From the NCBI GenBank assembly GCA_019115845.1, contig DXCU01000094.1, forward strand, positions 1-50,664: a stretch of DNA of 50,664 nt, given 5' to 3'. Position numbers and translations under genes: made by a program. Position 1 is the stretch's first letter. Each line of letters starts with the position of its first letter. A model generated the notes under the pieces. It had not been told where the DNA came from and searched no databases. It saw only the letters and a program-made list of their open reading frames with translations. Below are positions 7,999 to 17,126 of this stretch, piece by piece. This stretch comes from Candidatus Rubneribacter avistercoris (GTDB lineage Bacteria; Actinomycetota; Coriobacteriia; Coriobacteriales; Eggerthellaceae).

Positions 7999-9996
7999 AT
8001 GAAGGCGAAGACGGCGGTGCGCCCTGCGCTTTCGACGGTGTTCTCGAAGGCTCAGCGCGCGTTCTACGAAAGGGCTGCGGCATCTCCGCCCGCCCCCGCT
8101 GCGGGCGGCTCTGGCAGAGAGACCGCCCCCGCCGCGCACACTCCCAGCGACGCCCCCGCCGCGAGCATCCCGTCCGCGCGCCCCAAGCGCAAGCAGGGCC
8201 TCGCGCGCCTCATGGAGCTGGCGGGGCGCAAGCGCGGGCTGCTCGTCGGCGCGGTCGCGCTGGCCGTTGCGGCATCGGCGGCGCGGTTCTCGCCCTTCAT
8301 CCTCGTGTACTTCATGATGGACCAGGTGGTTATGCATTTCCACGACTTGACCTCCATCGATTGGCGCTTCATGGCCGCGCTTGCGGCCGGTGCCTTGGCT
8401 GCTGCGGCGGTGTACGGCGTCGCGATGTACCTCTCCACGATGCTCGCGCACACGGCGGCGTTCAACATCCTGTACGAGGTGCGCGTGCAGCTTATGGGAA
8501 AGCTCGCGCGCGTGCCCTCCGGATTCTTCTCCGACGTACGCCAGGGCGAGGTGAAGAAGGTGATGAGCGCCGACGTCGAGCAGATCGAGGGCTTCGCGGC
8601 GCACCATCTGGCCGACGCCGCGTCGGCCGTCTCGCTTCCCCTTGTGGCCATCGCGTGCTTGCTCGCGGTGGACTGGCGGCTCGCGCTCGCGCTCGTCATC
8701 CCCATCGTGGCGGCGTTCATCCTGATGGGACGCGCTCTTGCGACGCCGGAGGGGGCGGCGTGCCAGGCGGCCATGCGCGCGTCCGGCGAGACGTTGGAGG
8801 GCACCACGGTGGAGTACGTGCACGGCATGTCGGTGGTGAAGGTGTTCAATCGCAGCCTCTCGGCGTTTCGGCGCTTCGAGGCCGACGCGCGCGAGTACGT
8901 GGGCAACATCAAGTGGGCGACGTACTTCAACGCTTCGGGCATGGGCGGGATGTACGCGGCTATCGGCGCCCAGATGCTATGTCTGCTTATCGCGGTGCTG
9001 CTCGTCTTGCCCGGCGTTTCGGCCGACGGGCAGTCCTACGCGCGCTTCGTGTCCACCGTGCTTCTGTTCTTCCTCGTGGGGGTGGGGATGAAAGAGCCCG
9101 TCTTGCAGATGATCACCCAGACGGTGACGATGAGCGGCGTGAACGCGGCGGTCGAGCGCATCGACGAGATCCTCGACTATCCCGATCTCGTCGAGCCCGT
9201 CGAGCCGCGCGAGCCGCAAGACGCGAGCGTGGAGTTCTCCCACGTGTCCTTCTCGTATGCGGGGCCGGACGGGCCGCGGGCGCTCGACGACGTGAGCTTT
9301 CGGCTTCCCTCCGGCAGCATCACGGGCCTCGTGGGCCCTTCCGGCGGCGGCAAGTCGACCATCGCGGCGCTCATCCTGCGGTTCTTCGACGCGGATGAGG
9401 GCTCGGTGCGCGTGGGCGGCGTGGACGTCCGCGAGCTCTCGTCCCAGCGCCTTTCCGACACCGTGTCGTTCGTGTTCCAGGACACCTTCTTGCTGGCCGA
9501 CACGCTGGAGGCGAACATCCGCATGGGAAACGAGGCCGCCACGCGCGACGAGGTGCTCGCGGCGGCGCGGGCGGCGTGCATCGACGACGTGGTGGCGCGC
9601 CTGCCCGAGGGCCTTGACACACGCATCGGGCCGGGCGGCATGTACCTGTCGGGCGGCGAGGCGCAACGCGTGGCCATCGCGCGCGTGTTTCTGAAAGACG
9701 CGCCCATCGTGGTGCTCGACGAGGCCACGGCCTACGCCGACGCCGAGAACGAGGGGAGGATCCAGCAGGCGTTCGCGCGGCTTGCGCGGGACAAGACCGT
9801 GCTCATCATCGCCCATCGCCTGAAGACCGTCGAAGCCGCAGACCGCATCCTCGTGATGGACGAGGGCCGGCTTGCGGCGCAGGGCCCGCACGATGCGCTC
9901 GTGCGAAAAAGCGCGCTGTATCGCCGGATGGTCGAGGCGAACGAGCGGCGCGACGCGTGGGACATGGCCGCAGGGAAGGGGGATCGTCGTGGGTAG
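7999..9996 (+). CDS. ABC half-transporter (pair 2, A-type)
   Basis: A 665-residue half-transporter. About 75 residues of Ala/Pro-rich, basic leader precede a six-helix exporter-type membrane domain and an ATPase domain. The ATPase has Walker A GPSGGGKST, Q-loop FVFQDTFLLADTLEAN, signature LSGGEAQRVA, Walker [16 protein letters not shown] and H-loop AHRLKTV. The start follows AAGGAAGGGAGC. The stop overlaps the next gene by 8 bp, so the two make a heterodimer. The AYAD D-loop marks it as the A-type partner. Two operator repeats in front of it and the divergent TetR gene indicate ligand-controlled repression, the pattern common for drug efflux. Similar proteins also import siderophores, so direction is open. 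Confidence 0.93.
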   Translation: MKAKTAVRPALSTVFSKAQRAFYERAAASPPAPAAGGSGRETAPAAHTPSDAPAASIPSARPKRKQGLARLMELAGRKRGLLVGAVALAVAASAARFSPFILVYFMMDQVVMHFHDLTSIDWRFMAALAAGALAAAAVYGVAMYLSTMLAHTAAFNILYEVRVQLMGKLARVPSGFFSDVRQGEVKKVMSADVEQIEGFAAHHLADAASAVSLPLVAIACLLAVDWRLALALVIPIVAAFILMGRALATPEGAACQAAMRASGETLEGTTVEYVHGMSVVKVFNRSLSAFRRFEADAREYVGNIKWATYFNASGMGGMYAAIGAQMLCLLIAVLLVLPGVSADGQSYARFVSTVLLFFLVGVGMKEPVLQMITQTVTMSGVNAAVERIDEILDYPDLVEPVEPREPQDASVEFSHVSFSYAGPDGPRALDDVSFRLPSGSITGLVGPSGGGKSTIAALILRFFDADEGSVRVGGVDVRELSSQRLSDTVSFVFQDTFLLADTLEANIRMGNEAATRDEVLAAARAACIDDVVARLPEGLDTRIGPGGMYLSGGEAQRVAIARVFLKDAPIVVLDEATAYADAENEGRIQQAFARLARDKTVLIIAHRLKTVEAADRILVMDEGRLAAQGPHDALVRKSALYRRMVEANERRDAWDMAAGKGDRRG

Positions 9997-11827
9997 CCTT
10001 GCAGAATCGCTCAATCGCCTGACGCTCAGGAGGCCCAAGAACTACTGCGCGATGGTCGGATGGCGCATTCTCGACTCGATGGTCAGCTCGCTGCCGACGG
10101 GCATCATGGTGGTGGCGGTGTACGTGCTGATGGGCCCCATCGCCGATCCGGGGTCGACGCTCGACGTCCGCGCGCTTGCGCTCTGCCTCGTCGCGCTTGC
10201 GGCCCAGCTTGTGCTGTCGTACCTCTCTTCTCGCAAGATATACATTCTGACCTGCGCGGGAACGGCCGACATCGTGCTCGAGGCGCGCCTTGCGATGGGG
10301 GAGAAGCTCAGGCGGCTGCCGATGGGCTTCTACAGCGAGCGCGATGCGGGTGATTTGACTTCGGTGCTTCTGCGCGACTATCGCACCGTGGAGAACTACG
10401 GCGGCGAGCTTTTATCGCAGGCGGGGTGCATCCTCGCGAGGCTCGCGGTGTTCTCGGTGTTCCTCGCCGTGTTCGACGTGCGCATGGCCGCTGCGACGCT
10501 TGCGGTGGTGCCGCTGGCGCTTCCGTTTCTCTATCTGGGGTTTCGGGGGCTCTCGCGCGTCTCAGACGAGATGGCGCGCGCCTTGCGGGAAAGCGACGCG
10601 CGCAGCATCGAGTGCGCGCGCGGCATCCGCACGCTCAAAGCGTTCGGCTTGGCGGGCGAGCAGTTCGCCGCGCTCGAGCGCAGCTTCGATGAGCTGCGGC
10701 GCGTGTCCATCAGGAAGGAGGCGGCCTCGCGTCCTGTGGCCGTGTTCGGACGGCTCGTGCTGTCGTGCGGCATCGGCGTGGTGATGGCCGCGGGCACGGC
10801 CCTTCTGTCGCAGGGCGCGCTCCACCCGTTCTCCTTCATGGTGTTTCTGCTGGTCGCTCTGAACCTGTACGAGCCGGTGATCTCGCTGTTCTATTTCCTG
10901 TCCGACTTCTCGCATGCCGACAAGGCGGCGCGGCGCATCGACGCGGTGCTCGACGAGCCCGAGCTTTCCGAGCCGGCTTTGGAGAAGCGACGCGCGGCGC
11001 AGGGGTTCGACTACGCGTTCGAGGAGGTTGTGTTCGGCTACGGCGCGCCGGGAAAGGAGCGCCCGGACGCCGATGCGGCGCCGGGGGCGAAGGCCGCGCA
11101 AGGCGCGCCGGACGACGTGCTGCGCGGGCTTTCCCTCGAAGCGCCGCAGGGCGGCATGACCGCCCTCGTGGGGCGCTCGGGCTCGGGCAAGTCGACGGTC
11201 GTGCGGCTCATGGCCCGGTTCTGGGATCCGCGCGCAGGCGAGGTGCGCCTCGGCGGCGTGCCGCTTAAGCGCATGGGCGCAGACGCGCTGCTTTCGCGCG
11301 TGAGCATCGTGTTCCAAGACGTGTACCTGTTCCAGGACACCATAGCGGAGAACATCCGCATGGGGCGCGAGGGGGCCACCGACGAGGAGGTGCGCGATGC
11401 GGCCCGCCGCGCGGCGTGCCTCGAGTTCATCGAGCGGCTGCCCCAGGGTTTCGACACGGTGGTCGGCGAGGGCGGCTGCACGCTCTCGGGCGGCGAGAAG
11501 CAGCGCATCTCCATTGCCCGCGCGCTTTTGAAGGACGCGCCCATCGTGCTGCTCGACGAGGCGACGGCGTCGCTCGATCCGCAAAACGAAGTGCTCGTCC
11601 AACGGGCCGTCGCCGAGCTCGTGCGCGACAAAACGGTGGTCGTGATCGCCCATCGTCTGCGGTCCGTCCGCAGCGCCGCGCGCATCGTGGTTGTGGATGG
11701 CGGGGTCGTCGCGGAGAGCGGTACGCATGACGAGCTTGTGGCGGCGGGCGGCCTGTACGCCGACATGTGGTCCGAGCAGCAGCGCGCTGGCGAGTGGCGG
11801 CTTGGGGACGATGTTCCGCAGCCGTAG
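9989..11827 (+). CDS. ABC half-transporter (pair 2, B-type)
   Basis: A 612-residue half-transporter starting at GTG 9989 after GGGAAGGGGG, inside the end of the previous gene. The membrane domain occupies about residues 15-310. The ATPase domain has Walker A GRSGSGKST, Q-loop IVFQDVYLFQDTIAEN, signature LSGGEKQRIS, Walker B VLLDEATASLDPQNE and H-loop AHRLRSV. An Ala/Pro-rich insertion of about 20 residues separates the A-loop strand (VFGYGAPGKE) from the beginning of the ATPase core. The ASLD D-loop is the B-type form. All catalytic residues are kept, so both sites of the dimer look active. The frame is open upstream but overlaps the A-type gene there. Confidence 0.93.
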   Translation: MGSLAESLNRLTLRRPKNYCAMVGWRILDSMVSSLPTGIMVVAVYVLMGPIADPGSTLDVRALALCLVALAAQLVLSYLSSRKIYILTCAGTADIVLEARLAMGEKLRRLPMGFYSERDAGDLTSVLLRDYRTVENYGGELLSQAGCILARLAVFSVFLAVFDVRMAAATLAVVPLALPFLYLGFRGLSRVSDEMARALRESDARSIECARGIRTLKAFGLAGEQFAALERSFDELRRVSIRKEAASRPVAVFGRLVLSCGIGVVMAAGTALLSQGALHPFSFMVFLLVALNLYEPVISLFYFLSDFSHADKAARRIDAVLDEPELSEPALEKRRAAQGFDYAFEEVVFGYGAPGKERPDADAAPGAKAAQGAPDDVLRGLSLEAPQGGMTALVGRSGSGKSTVVRLMARFWDPRAGEVRLGGVPLKRMGADALLSRVSIVFQDVYLFQDTIAENIRMGREGATDEEVRDAARRAACLEFIERLPQGFDTVVGEGGCTLSGGEKQRISIARALLKDAPIVLLDEATASLDPQNEVLVQRAVAELVRDKTVVVIAHRLRSVRSAARIVVVDGGVVAESGTHDELVAAGGLYADMWSEQQRAGEWRLGDDVPQP

Positions 11828-11870
11828 GAGGGGGCTACGTCCTGGTGACATTGAGATAAGTTATCCTTAG

Positions 11871-11899
11871 TTGACATATGTGTTCCTTGTCCCTATAAT
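11871..11899 (+). promoter_or_regulatory. Perfect consensus promoter of the second TetR gene
   Basis: TTGACA (11871-11876), a 17-bp spacer and TATAAT (11894-11899) match the sigma70 consensus exactly. A GATAAGTTATC palindrome (11855-11865) sits just upstream. The start of transcription would be near 11906, which rules out the upstream in-frame ATG at 11871 as a start codon. Confidence 0.8.
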
Positions 11900-11901
11900 C
11901 A

Positions 11902-11920
11902 AAACCGGTGGTTTGAAACC
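11902..11920. promoter_or_regulatory. Candidate autoregulatory operator over the TetR transcription start
   Basis: AAACCGGTGGTTTGAAACC contains two overlapping inverted repeats: AAACC/GGTTT and GGTTT-G-AAACC. It covers the predicted +1, where a repressor would act on this very strong promoter. Confidence 0.45.
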
Positions 11921-11933
11921 GAAGGTCTTGATG

Positions 11934-12659
11934 ATGAGGGAGCGAGGCGTGAAGCGCGATGAGGACGCGACCGAGCGGCTTTTGGCCGCCGCGCGCGAGG
12001 AGTTTTTCGAGAAGGGTTACGAAGCCGCGTCGCTGCGCGCCATCGCCGAGCGCGCCGGGTCGAGCAAGGGCGCGATCTACGTGCGCTATCCCGACAAGGC
12101 GGCGCTGTACGAAGCCGTGGTGGGGCCGGTGATCGAAGAGCTGTACGCGAGGATGGAGCGCTGCTTCGACGACTTCGGCCAGATGGATCCCGCGATGCAG
12201 CGAACCGAGATGAACGCCTACGCCGACCGGGGCATCGGCTGGATGGTCGATTTCCTGTACGATCACTTCGCCGAGTTCAAGATCCTCGTGTGCGGAGGCA
12301 AAGAAGACCTGTACCAGCGGTTCATGCACCGCATGGTGGAGCTGGACAGCGCCACGACGTACCGCTACATCGAGGCCGTGGGAAACGACGCCGTGACCTC
12401 GGGCCGCCTCACGCCCGAGATCATGCACATGATCAACACGGCGTGCTTCACCGGCATCTTCGAGGTGGTGGCCCACGACATGGGGCGCGAGGAGGCCCAT
12501 GCCTACGTGGAGCGGCTGTGCCTGTTCTACCGTGCGGGCTGGAACACCATCTTCTACTCCGACTACGACGTGTCCGCGGGCGTGCCGAAGCCGCCGTCCG
12601 ACCCTGCGACGGCCGACGAGTTGAAACGGCTCGTGGAGGCGCGGGGAGGCTCGCCGTGA
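11934..12659 (+). CDS. TetR-family regulator
   Basis: A 241-residue TetR regulator. The N-terminal helix-turn-helix is plain (SLRAIAERAGSSKGAIYVRY) and the following 180 residues form a helical ligand domain, with ILVCGGKEDLYQRFMHRMVE near its middle. Start candidates are ATG 11931, ATG 11934 and GTG 11949. The GAAGG site at 11921 favours the ATGs, and 11934 is used. The gene has a consensus promoter with a probable operator over +1, so strong self-repressed expression is likely. It is translationally coupled to the small Cys-rich KTR gene and precedes ABC pair 3 and the first ECF operon, which it may regulate. Confidence 0.88.
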   Translation: MRERGVKRDEDATERLLAAAREEFFEKGYEAASLRAIAERAGSSKGAIYVRYPDKAALYEAVVGPVIEELYARMERCFDDFGQMDPAMQRTEMNAYADRGIGWMVDFLYDHFAEFKILVCGGKEDLYQRFMHRMVELDSATTYRYIEAVGNDAVTSGRLTPEIMHMINTACFTGIFEVVAHDMGREEAHAYVERLCLFYRAGWNTIFYSDYDVSAGVPKPPSDPATADELKRLVEARGGSP

Positions 12660-12865
12660 CGTCCGCGGACCGGCTGCGCGCCGCGGGCGTGCGCTGCGCG
12701 GTCGACGCGCAGGGGTGGGTGCGTTGCCCGGTGTGCGGCTGCAAGACCCGCACGAAGGCGCGTCCCGACACCGTGCTGGCGAACTTCCCGCTGTTCTGCC
12801 CGAAGTGCCATCGCGAGACCGTGGTGAGCTTGGGGACGGAGGGAGGTCCGACCGTCCGTCCGTGA
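12656..12865 (+). CDS. Cysteine-rich KTR domain protein (small zinc ribbon)
   Basis: A 69-residue protein too small to stand out in the surrounding open frame. Four cysteines in two pairs (CPVC at 24-27 and CPKC at 48-51) flank CKTRTKARPDTVLANFPLF, the hallmark of the Cys-rich KTR family (Cys_rich_KTR). It starts at GTG 12656, overlapping the TetR stop in GTGA form, with GGGGAGG upstream. The family has no assigned function; the paired cysteines suggest a bound zinc. Family members are often found beside TetR regulators and on conjugative elements. The coupling here makes a regulator-accessory role plausible but unproven. Confidence 0.85.
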   Translation: MTSADRLRAAGVRCAVDAQGWVRCPVCGCKTRTKARPDTVLANFPLFCPKCHRETVVSLGTEGGPTVRP

Positions 12866-13062
12866 GGACGCGGGCCCGCCTGCGAAGGGCGCGCAGGGCG
12901 TCCGCGCGAACGGCCGCGAGAGCGCCCTGGCGGCGCGTCCTGCCACGCGCGATGCGGCGTCCCTCGGCCTTGCTCGGGTTTCGGTCCGCGCACGGGCGCG
13001 AGGGCGTCGCGGGCGCGACGGGGGCGTCTCGGCCTCGGCTTGGCGGAAAGGCGCCTCCGAAG

Positions 13063-13203
13063 TGGCGGAAAATCACCGATTTCGGAAACCCTTTGCCGAA
13101 CGAGGCCGCGAAACGCCTGATCGCAAAGATTCGGGAGCCCCGAAGCGGCGCGAAACGGCAGAAAGCGGCAAGGCGGGCTTCCGAAATCGGTGATTTTTTG
13201 CCA
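13063..13203. repeat. 141-bp inverted-repeat element, copy A
   Basis: The ends are 25-bp inverted repeats matching at 23 positions: 13063-13087 begins TGGCGGAAAATCACCGAT and 13179-13203 is its complement. The arms share 20 of 25 bases with those of a 142-bp element at 33059-33200. No target duplication or open frame was seen. It lies in the 494-bp gap between the KTR gene and ABC pair 3, and may be a non-autonomous mobile element or a structured regulatory RNA. Confidence 0.6.
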
Positions 13204-13297
13204 TCTCGGACGCCGCGCTTGCGCGGAAGTCCGCGACCTGCCGTCCCTGCCGTTCGCCGGGACGGCGAACCTCATAAGAGCCAGACGCATTGACGCA

Positions 13298-13348
13298 GAG
13301 CCGACAGGCCCCTCTGGGAGGAGGGCGCCTGTCGGCTCGTTTTCGTTT
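13298..13348 (+). terminator. Strong intrinsic terminator or attenuator before ABC pair 3
   Basis: GAGCCGACAGGC (13298-13309) pairs perfectly with 13327-13338. CCCTC/GAGGG extends the stem inward, and the T-rich GTTTTCGTTT follows. It ends 12 bp before the ABC start codon. It would either end the TetR transcript or gate read-through into the ABC genes. Confidence 0.7.
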
Positions 13349-13359
13349 GAAGGAAAGCG

Positions 13360-15234
13360 GTGAGGACAGTGAAAGAGAAGACAGGCCCCTGCGCGACGGA
13401 CGCGCGGGACGACCTCGGCGAAGCCGCGTCTGTTAGGCCTTCGCGCGCACCGAACGAGAAGGCTTCGACGCCGCCGTTCAAGCGGCTGTTCATGTTGGCG
13501 GCTCCCCGCAAGGGGACGTACGCGGCCTCCATCGCGCTCGCCGTCGCGGGCGTGGCGTGCGGCTTTCTGCCGTACGCGGCCGTGGCGGCCATGGCCGCGG
13601 CGCTCGTGGAGGGCGTGCGCGACTTCGGGTTCTACCTCGCGTGGTGCGGCGTTGCGGCGGCGGGGCAGGTGGCGAAGGCGTTTTTGATGGGGTGGTCGAC
13701 CACCGTCTCGCACGCGGCCACGTTCGCGGTGCTCTCGGAGGTGCGCCGCGCGCTTGCGGCGAAGCTTTCGCGCATGCCGCTCGGCTACGTGCTGGACACG
13801 CCTTCGGGCAAGCTGAAAGCCGCTTTCGTGGAGCGCGCCGAGCAGCTGGAGGTGCCCCTTGCGCACGTGGTGCCCGAGCTGACGGCGAACCTGCTCGTGC
13901 CGCTCGCCATCGTGGCCGTGGAGTTCGCGCTCGATTGGCGCATGGCGCTCGCCTCGCTCGCCACCATACCGGTGGGCTTTCTGTGCTACGCCGTTGAGAT
14001 GCGCGATTACGCGCAGAAGTACGGCGCGGTGGTGGCCGCGAAAGGCCGCATGGGGGCCGCCATCGTGGAGTACATCGGCGGTATCGAGGTCATCAAGGCG
14101 TTCAACCAGTCCGCAGCGTCCTACGCCAAGTTCGCCGACGCGGTGCGCGCGAACTCGGGGCTCATGATGGAGTGGAGCCGCACCACGCTGCCGTGGACGG
14201 CCATCATGATGAGCGTGTGGCCGGCGGTGCTCATCGCCGTGCTGCCGCTCGGATGCCTGCTCGTGATGGACGGGTCGCTTGCCGTGCCGACGTTCATCAC
14301 CGTCACGGTGCTGTCGCTCGGCATCATGGGGCCGCTGTTCGCCGCCATCATGTTCACGGACGAGATCGCCAAGATCGCCACCATCGTGGGCGAGATCGGC
14401 GAGGTGCTCGACCAGCCGGAGATGGAGCGCCCGAGCGAGCGCGTGTGCGTGCGAGGGCATGCGGTCGAGCTTGCCGGCGTGGAGTTCTCCTACGGCGGCG
14501 CGCCCGTTCTGAAGGGCGTGGACCTTGCGGTGGGCGAGGGGCAGACGCTTGCGCTCGTGGGACCTTCCGGGTCGGGCAAGTCCACCATCGCCAAGCTCGT
14601 GGCGTCGCAATGGGAGGCCGACGCCGGCGCGGTGCGCATAGGCGGGGCCGACGTGCGCACCATGCCGCTTGAGCAGGCGAACGATCTGGTGGCCTACGTG
14701 GCCCAAGACAACTACCTGTTCGACGACACGGTGATGAACAACATCCGCATGGGCCGCCCCGGCGCCTCCGACGACGAGGTGGTGGCGTGCGCCGAGGCGA
14801 GCGGCTGCCACGGGTTCATCGAGGGCCTCGAGCGGGGGTACCTGACCGCGGCGGGCGGCTCGGGCGGGCGCCTCTCGGGCGGGGAGCGCCAGCGCGTCGC
14901 CGTCGCCCGCGCCATGCTCAAGGACGCGCCCATCGTCGTGCTCGACGAGGCCACGGCCTACGTCGACCCGGAGAGCGAGGTCGCCATGCAGGACGCCATC
15001 GCGCGCCTGTCGCGCGGCAAGACGCTCATCGTGGTGGCGCATAGGCTGTCCACCGTCACCGGCGCGGACAAGATCGCGGTCATCGACGATGGGCGCGTCG
15101 CGGCGTGCGGACGGCACGGGGAGCTGTTGGAGACGTGCCCGCTGTACGCGGACATGTGGAGGGCGCACATCGGCTCTGCCGATGCCGCCGATGACGAGGC
15201 GCCCGCGTCCGCGGCGTGCGAGGAGGTGCGCTGA
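13360..15234 (+). CDS. ABC half-transporter (pair 3, A-type)
   Basis: A 624-residue half-transporter. A 35-residue polar leader is followed by a membrane domain (RLFMLAAPRKGTYAA onward) and an ATPase domain with Walker A GPSGSGKST, Q-loop YVAQDNYLFDDTVMNN, signature LSGGERQRVA, Walker B VVLDEATAYVDPESE and H-loop AHRLSTV. GTG 13360 after AAGGAAAG is used; GTG 13369 is equally possible. The AYVD D-loop is the A-type form. It overlaps its B-type partner by one base and heads an apparent operon of two half-transporters followed by a full ECF transporter. That arrangement favours a role in nutrient or metal-chelate handling. Confidence 0.92.
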   Translation: MRTVKEKTGPCATDARDDLGEAASVRPSRAPNEKASTPPFKRLFMLAAPRKGTYAASIALAVAGVACGFLPYAAVAAMAAALVEGVRDFGFYLAWCGVAAAGQVAKAFLMGWSTTVSHAATFAVLSEVRRALAAKLSRMPLGYVLDTPSGKLKAAFVERAEQLEVPLAHVVPELTANLLVPLAIVAVEFALDWRMALASLATIPVGFLCYAVEMRDYAQKYGAVVAAKGRMGAAIVEYIGGIEVIKAFNQSAASYAKFADAVRANSGLMMEWSRTTLPWTAIMMSVWPAVLIAVLPLGCLLVMDGSLAVPTFITVTVLSLGIMGPLFAAIMFTDEIAKIATIVGEIGEVLDQPEMERPSERVCVRGHAVELAGVEFSYGGAPVLKGVDLAVGEGQTLALVGPSGSGKSTIAKLVASQWEADAGAVRIGGADVRTMPLEQANDLVAYVAQDNYLFDDTVMNNIRMGRPGASDDEVVACAEASGCHGFIEGLERGYLTAAGGSGGRLSGGERQRVAVARAMLKDAPIVVLDEATAYVDPESEVAMQDAIARLSRGKTLIVVAHRLSTVTGADKIAVIDDGRVAACGRHGELLETCPLYADMWRAHIGSADAADDEAPASAACEEVR

Positions 15235-16976
15235 TGCTTGCCATCTACCGAAAGTTCTTCCGGTTCGCGGGAAGGCACGCGCGCGACTGGTACGTGTCCA
15301 TCGCGCTCGAGTTCTTCCAGGCCATCGCCATCGCGATGGAGATCGTCCCTTTGTTCGTCGTGCTGCGCGACATGCTGGCGGGCACGTTGTCCGCGCAGAC
15401 GGCGCAGGCGGCATTCGGGATCATGGCGGCCGCGGTGGCGGCTCAGGCGGTGCTGCACTACGCGAGCCACAAGCGAGAGATGCGCGCGGCCTACCTCATG
15501 CTCGACGACAAGCGCATCTCCATCGGCGAGCGCCTGAAGCACGTGCCCATGGGGTTTTTCAACGAGCGCAGCCTGGGCAACCTCACAGCCATTTGCACCT
15601 CCACGATGGAGGACATGGAGAGCATGGCGGGCGCCATCGTGGTGCGCATCCTCACGGGCATCATGCACGCGGCGGTGCTCTCCGTCGGATTTGCCTTCGT
15701 CGATTGGCGCGTGGGGGCGGTTCTGCTTGCGGGCATCGCGTGCATGCTGTGGGTGAACTCCCGCATGCTGGCCATGTCGCAAAGGCATTCGCCCGTGCGT
15801 CTGGCCGCGCAGATGCGCCTGGTGGACGGCGTGCTGGAATACTTGCAGGGACTTGCCGTGGTGAAGTCGTTCAACCTCATGGGCAACGCGACCACCTCGC
15901 TCGAGCGCACCATCCGCGAAACCGAGCGGCAGAACTTTTTCCTGGAGAAGAAGAGCATCCCCTACACCGTGGCCCAGCAATGCGTGCTGCGCCTGTTCGC
16001 GGTGGCGGCGGTGGCGCTGTCCGTCTGGCTGCATCTGGCGGGCGAGATGGAGCTGTTCGAGTGCCTGCTCATGATCGTCGGCGGGTTTTTCGTCTACAGC
16101 CAGATCGAGCAGTCCGGCTCGCTTGCGTTCATGCTGCCGATGGTGGACGCGTCCATCGACCGCGTGGAGGAGGTGGACTCCACGCCGCTCATGGAGGAGC
16201 ACGGGGACGTCGAGCGGGCCGCCGACGCGGGGATCGTCCTTGACGGCGTGAGCTTCTCGTACGGAGAGGGGAAGGGGGCGCGCACGGTCGTCGACGACGT
16301 GAGCCTGTCCATCCCCGCGGGGACGACCTGCGCCATCGTGGGGCCGTCCGGGTCGGGCAAGACGACGCTCGTGAACCTCATGGCGCGGTTTTGGGACGTG
16401 GACGCGGGCGCGGTGCTCCTTGGCGGCGCAGACGTCCGCGACTGGAAGCTCGACGCGCTCATGGGCAATTTCTCGATGGTGTTTCAGAACGTGTACCTGT
16501 TCAACGACACGGTGGAGAACAACATCCGCTTCGGCCGGCCCGAGGCCACGCACGAGGAGGTGATGGCCGCGGCCCGCGCGGCGCGCTGCTACGACTTCGC
16601 ACGCGCCCTGCCGCAGGGCTTCGACACGGTGATCGGGGAGGGAGGGGCCACCGTGTCCGGGGGCGAGAGGCAGCGCATCTCCATCGCGCGGGCGCTTCTG
16701 AAAGACGCGCCGGTGGTGCTCCTCGACGAGGCCACGGCCAACGTCGATCCCGAGAACGAGGCCGACCTGGTGGCCGCTATCGAAGCGCTGTGCGCGCGCA
16801 AGACCGTGGTGATGATCGCCCATCGGCTGAGCACCGTGCGCCGTGCGGACCAGATCGTCGTGCTGGACAGCGGCCGCATCGTCCAGCGCGGACGCCACGA
16901 CGAGCTCATGTGCGAAGACGGCCTCTACCGCCGCTTCGTGCAGGGCCGCGAGGCGGCGCTCGGATGGAAGTTGTGA
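15234..16976 (+). CDS. ABC half-transporter (pair 3, B-type)
   Basis: A 580-residue half-transporter starting at ATG 15234 in a TGATG overlap with the A-type gene, with GAGGAGG upstream. The membrane domain (about residues 1-310) is followed by the ATPase: Walker A GPSGSGKTT, Q-loop MVFQNVYLFNDTVENN, signature VSGGERQRIS (Val in place of the usual first Leu), Walker B VLLDEATANVDPENE and H-loop AHRLSTV. The Q-loop is identical to that of the B-type gene at 485, which points to recent common descent. The ECF S-component gene follows after 150 bp containing two GC-rich hairpins, so partial termination between the modules is possible. Confidence 0.93.
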   Translation: MLAIYRKFFRFAGRHARDWYVSIALEFFQAIAIAMEIVPLFVVLRDMLAGTLSAQTAQAAFGIMAAAVAAQAVLHYASHKREMRAAYLMLDDKRISIGERLKHVPMGFFNERSLGNLTAICTSTMEDMESMAGAIVVRILTGIMHAAVLSVGFAFVDWRVGAVLLAGIACMLWVNSRMLAMSQRHSPVRLAAQMRLVDGVLEYLQGLAVVKSFNLMGNATTSLERTIRETERQNFFLEKKSIPYTVAQQCVLRLFAVAAVALSVWLHLAGEMELFECLLMIVGGFFVYSQIEQSGSLAFMLPMVDASIDRVEEVDSTPLMEEHGDVERAADAGIVLDGVSFSYGEGKGARTVVDDVSLSIPAGTTCAIVGPSGSGKTTLVNLMARFWDVDAGAVLLGGADVRDWKLDALMGNFSMVFQNVYLFNDTVENNIRFGRPEATHEEVMAAARAARCYDFARALPQGFDTVIGEGGATVSGGERQRISIARALLKDAPVVLLDEATANVDPENEADLVAAIEALCARKTVVMIAHRLSTVRRADQIVVLDSGRIVQRGRHDELMCEDGLYRRFVQGREAALGWKL

Positions 16977-16981
16977 GGGGC

Positions 16982-17014
16982 GCCGCCCCGCCGCAGACCG
17001 TCCGGCGGGGCGGC
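16982..17014 (+). terminator. 12-bp GC hairpin between ABC pair 3 and the ECF genes
   Basis: GCCGCCCCGCCG (16982-16993) pairs exactly with 17003-17014; a second hairpin GGCCCGCG/CGCGGGCC lies at 17071-17089. Neither has a U-run, so they are more likely to stabilise or process mRNA, or to terminate weakly. Confidence 0.4.
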
Positions 17015-17126
17015 CGGCGAAGGCGCGCGCCCGGCTTGGCGGGCGGCCTCGCGCCGCCGATTGAGAAGACGGCCCGCGGCGCGCGGGCCGGACGATAGGG
17101 CGTTTCGACGAAAAGGAGGCTTCACC

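Noticed and set aside
7999..11827. Calling ABC pair 2 a multidrug exporter outright
   Set aside because: TetR control fits export, but the A-type D-loop groups it with the pairs next to ECF and feo genes; direction cannot be decided from sequence.
11871..11933. Upstream start (ATG 11871) for the second TetR gene
   Set aside because: The segment is the promoter itself (TTGACA to TATAAT), so it cannot be translated from that transcript.
12448..15414. A 988-codon minus-strand open frame opposite TetR and ABC pair 3
   Set aside because: High GC keeps antisense frames open; the composition (His/Arg/Ala) is that of a shadow of the ABC genes.
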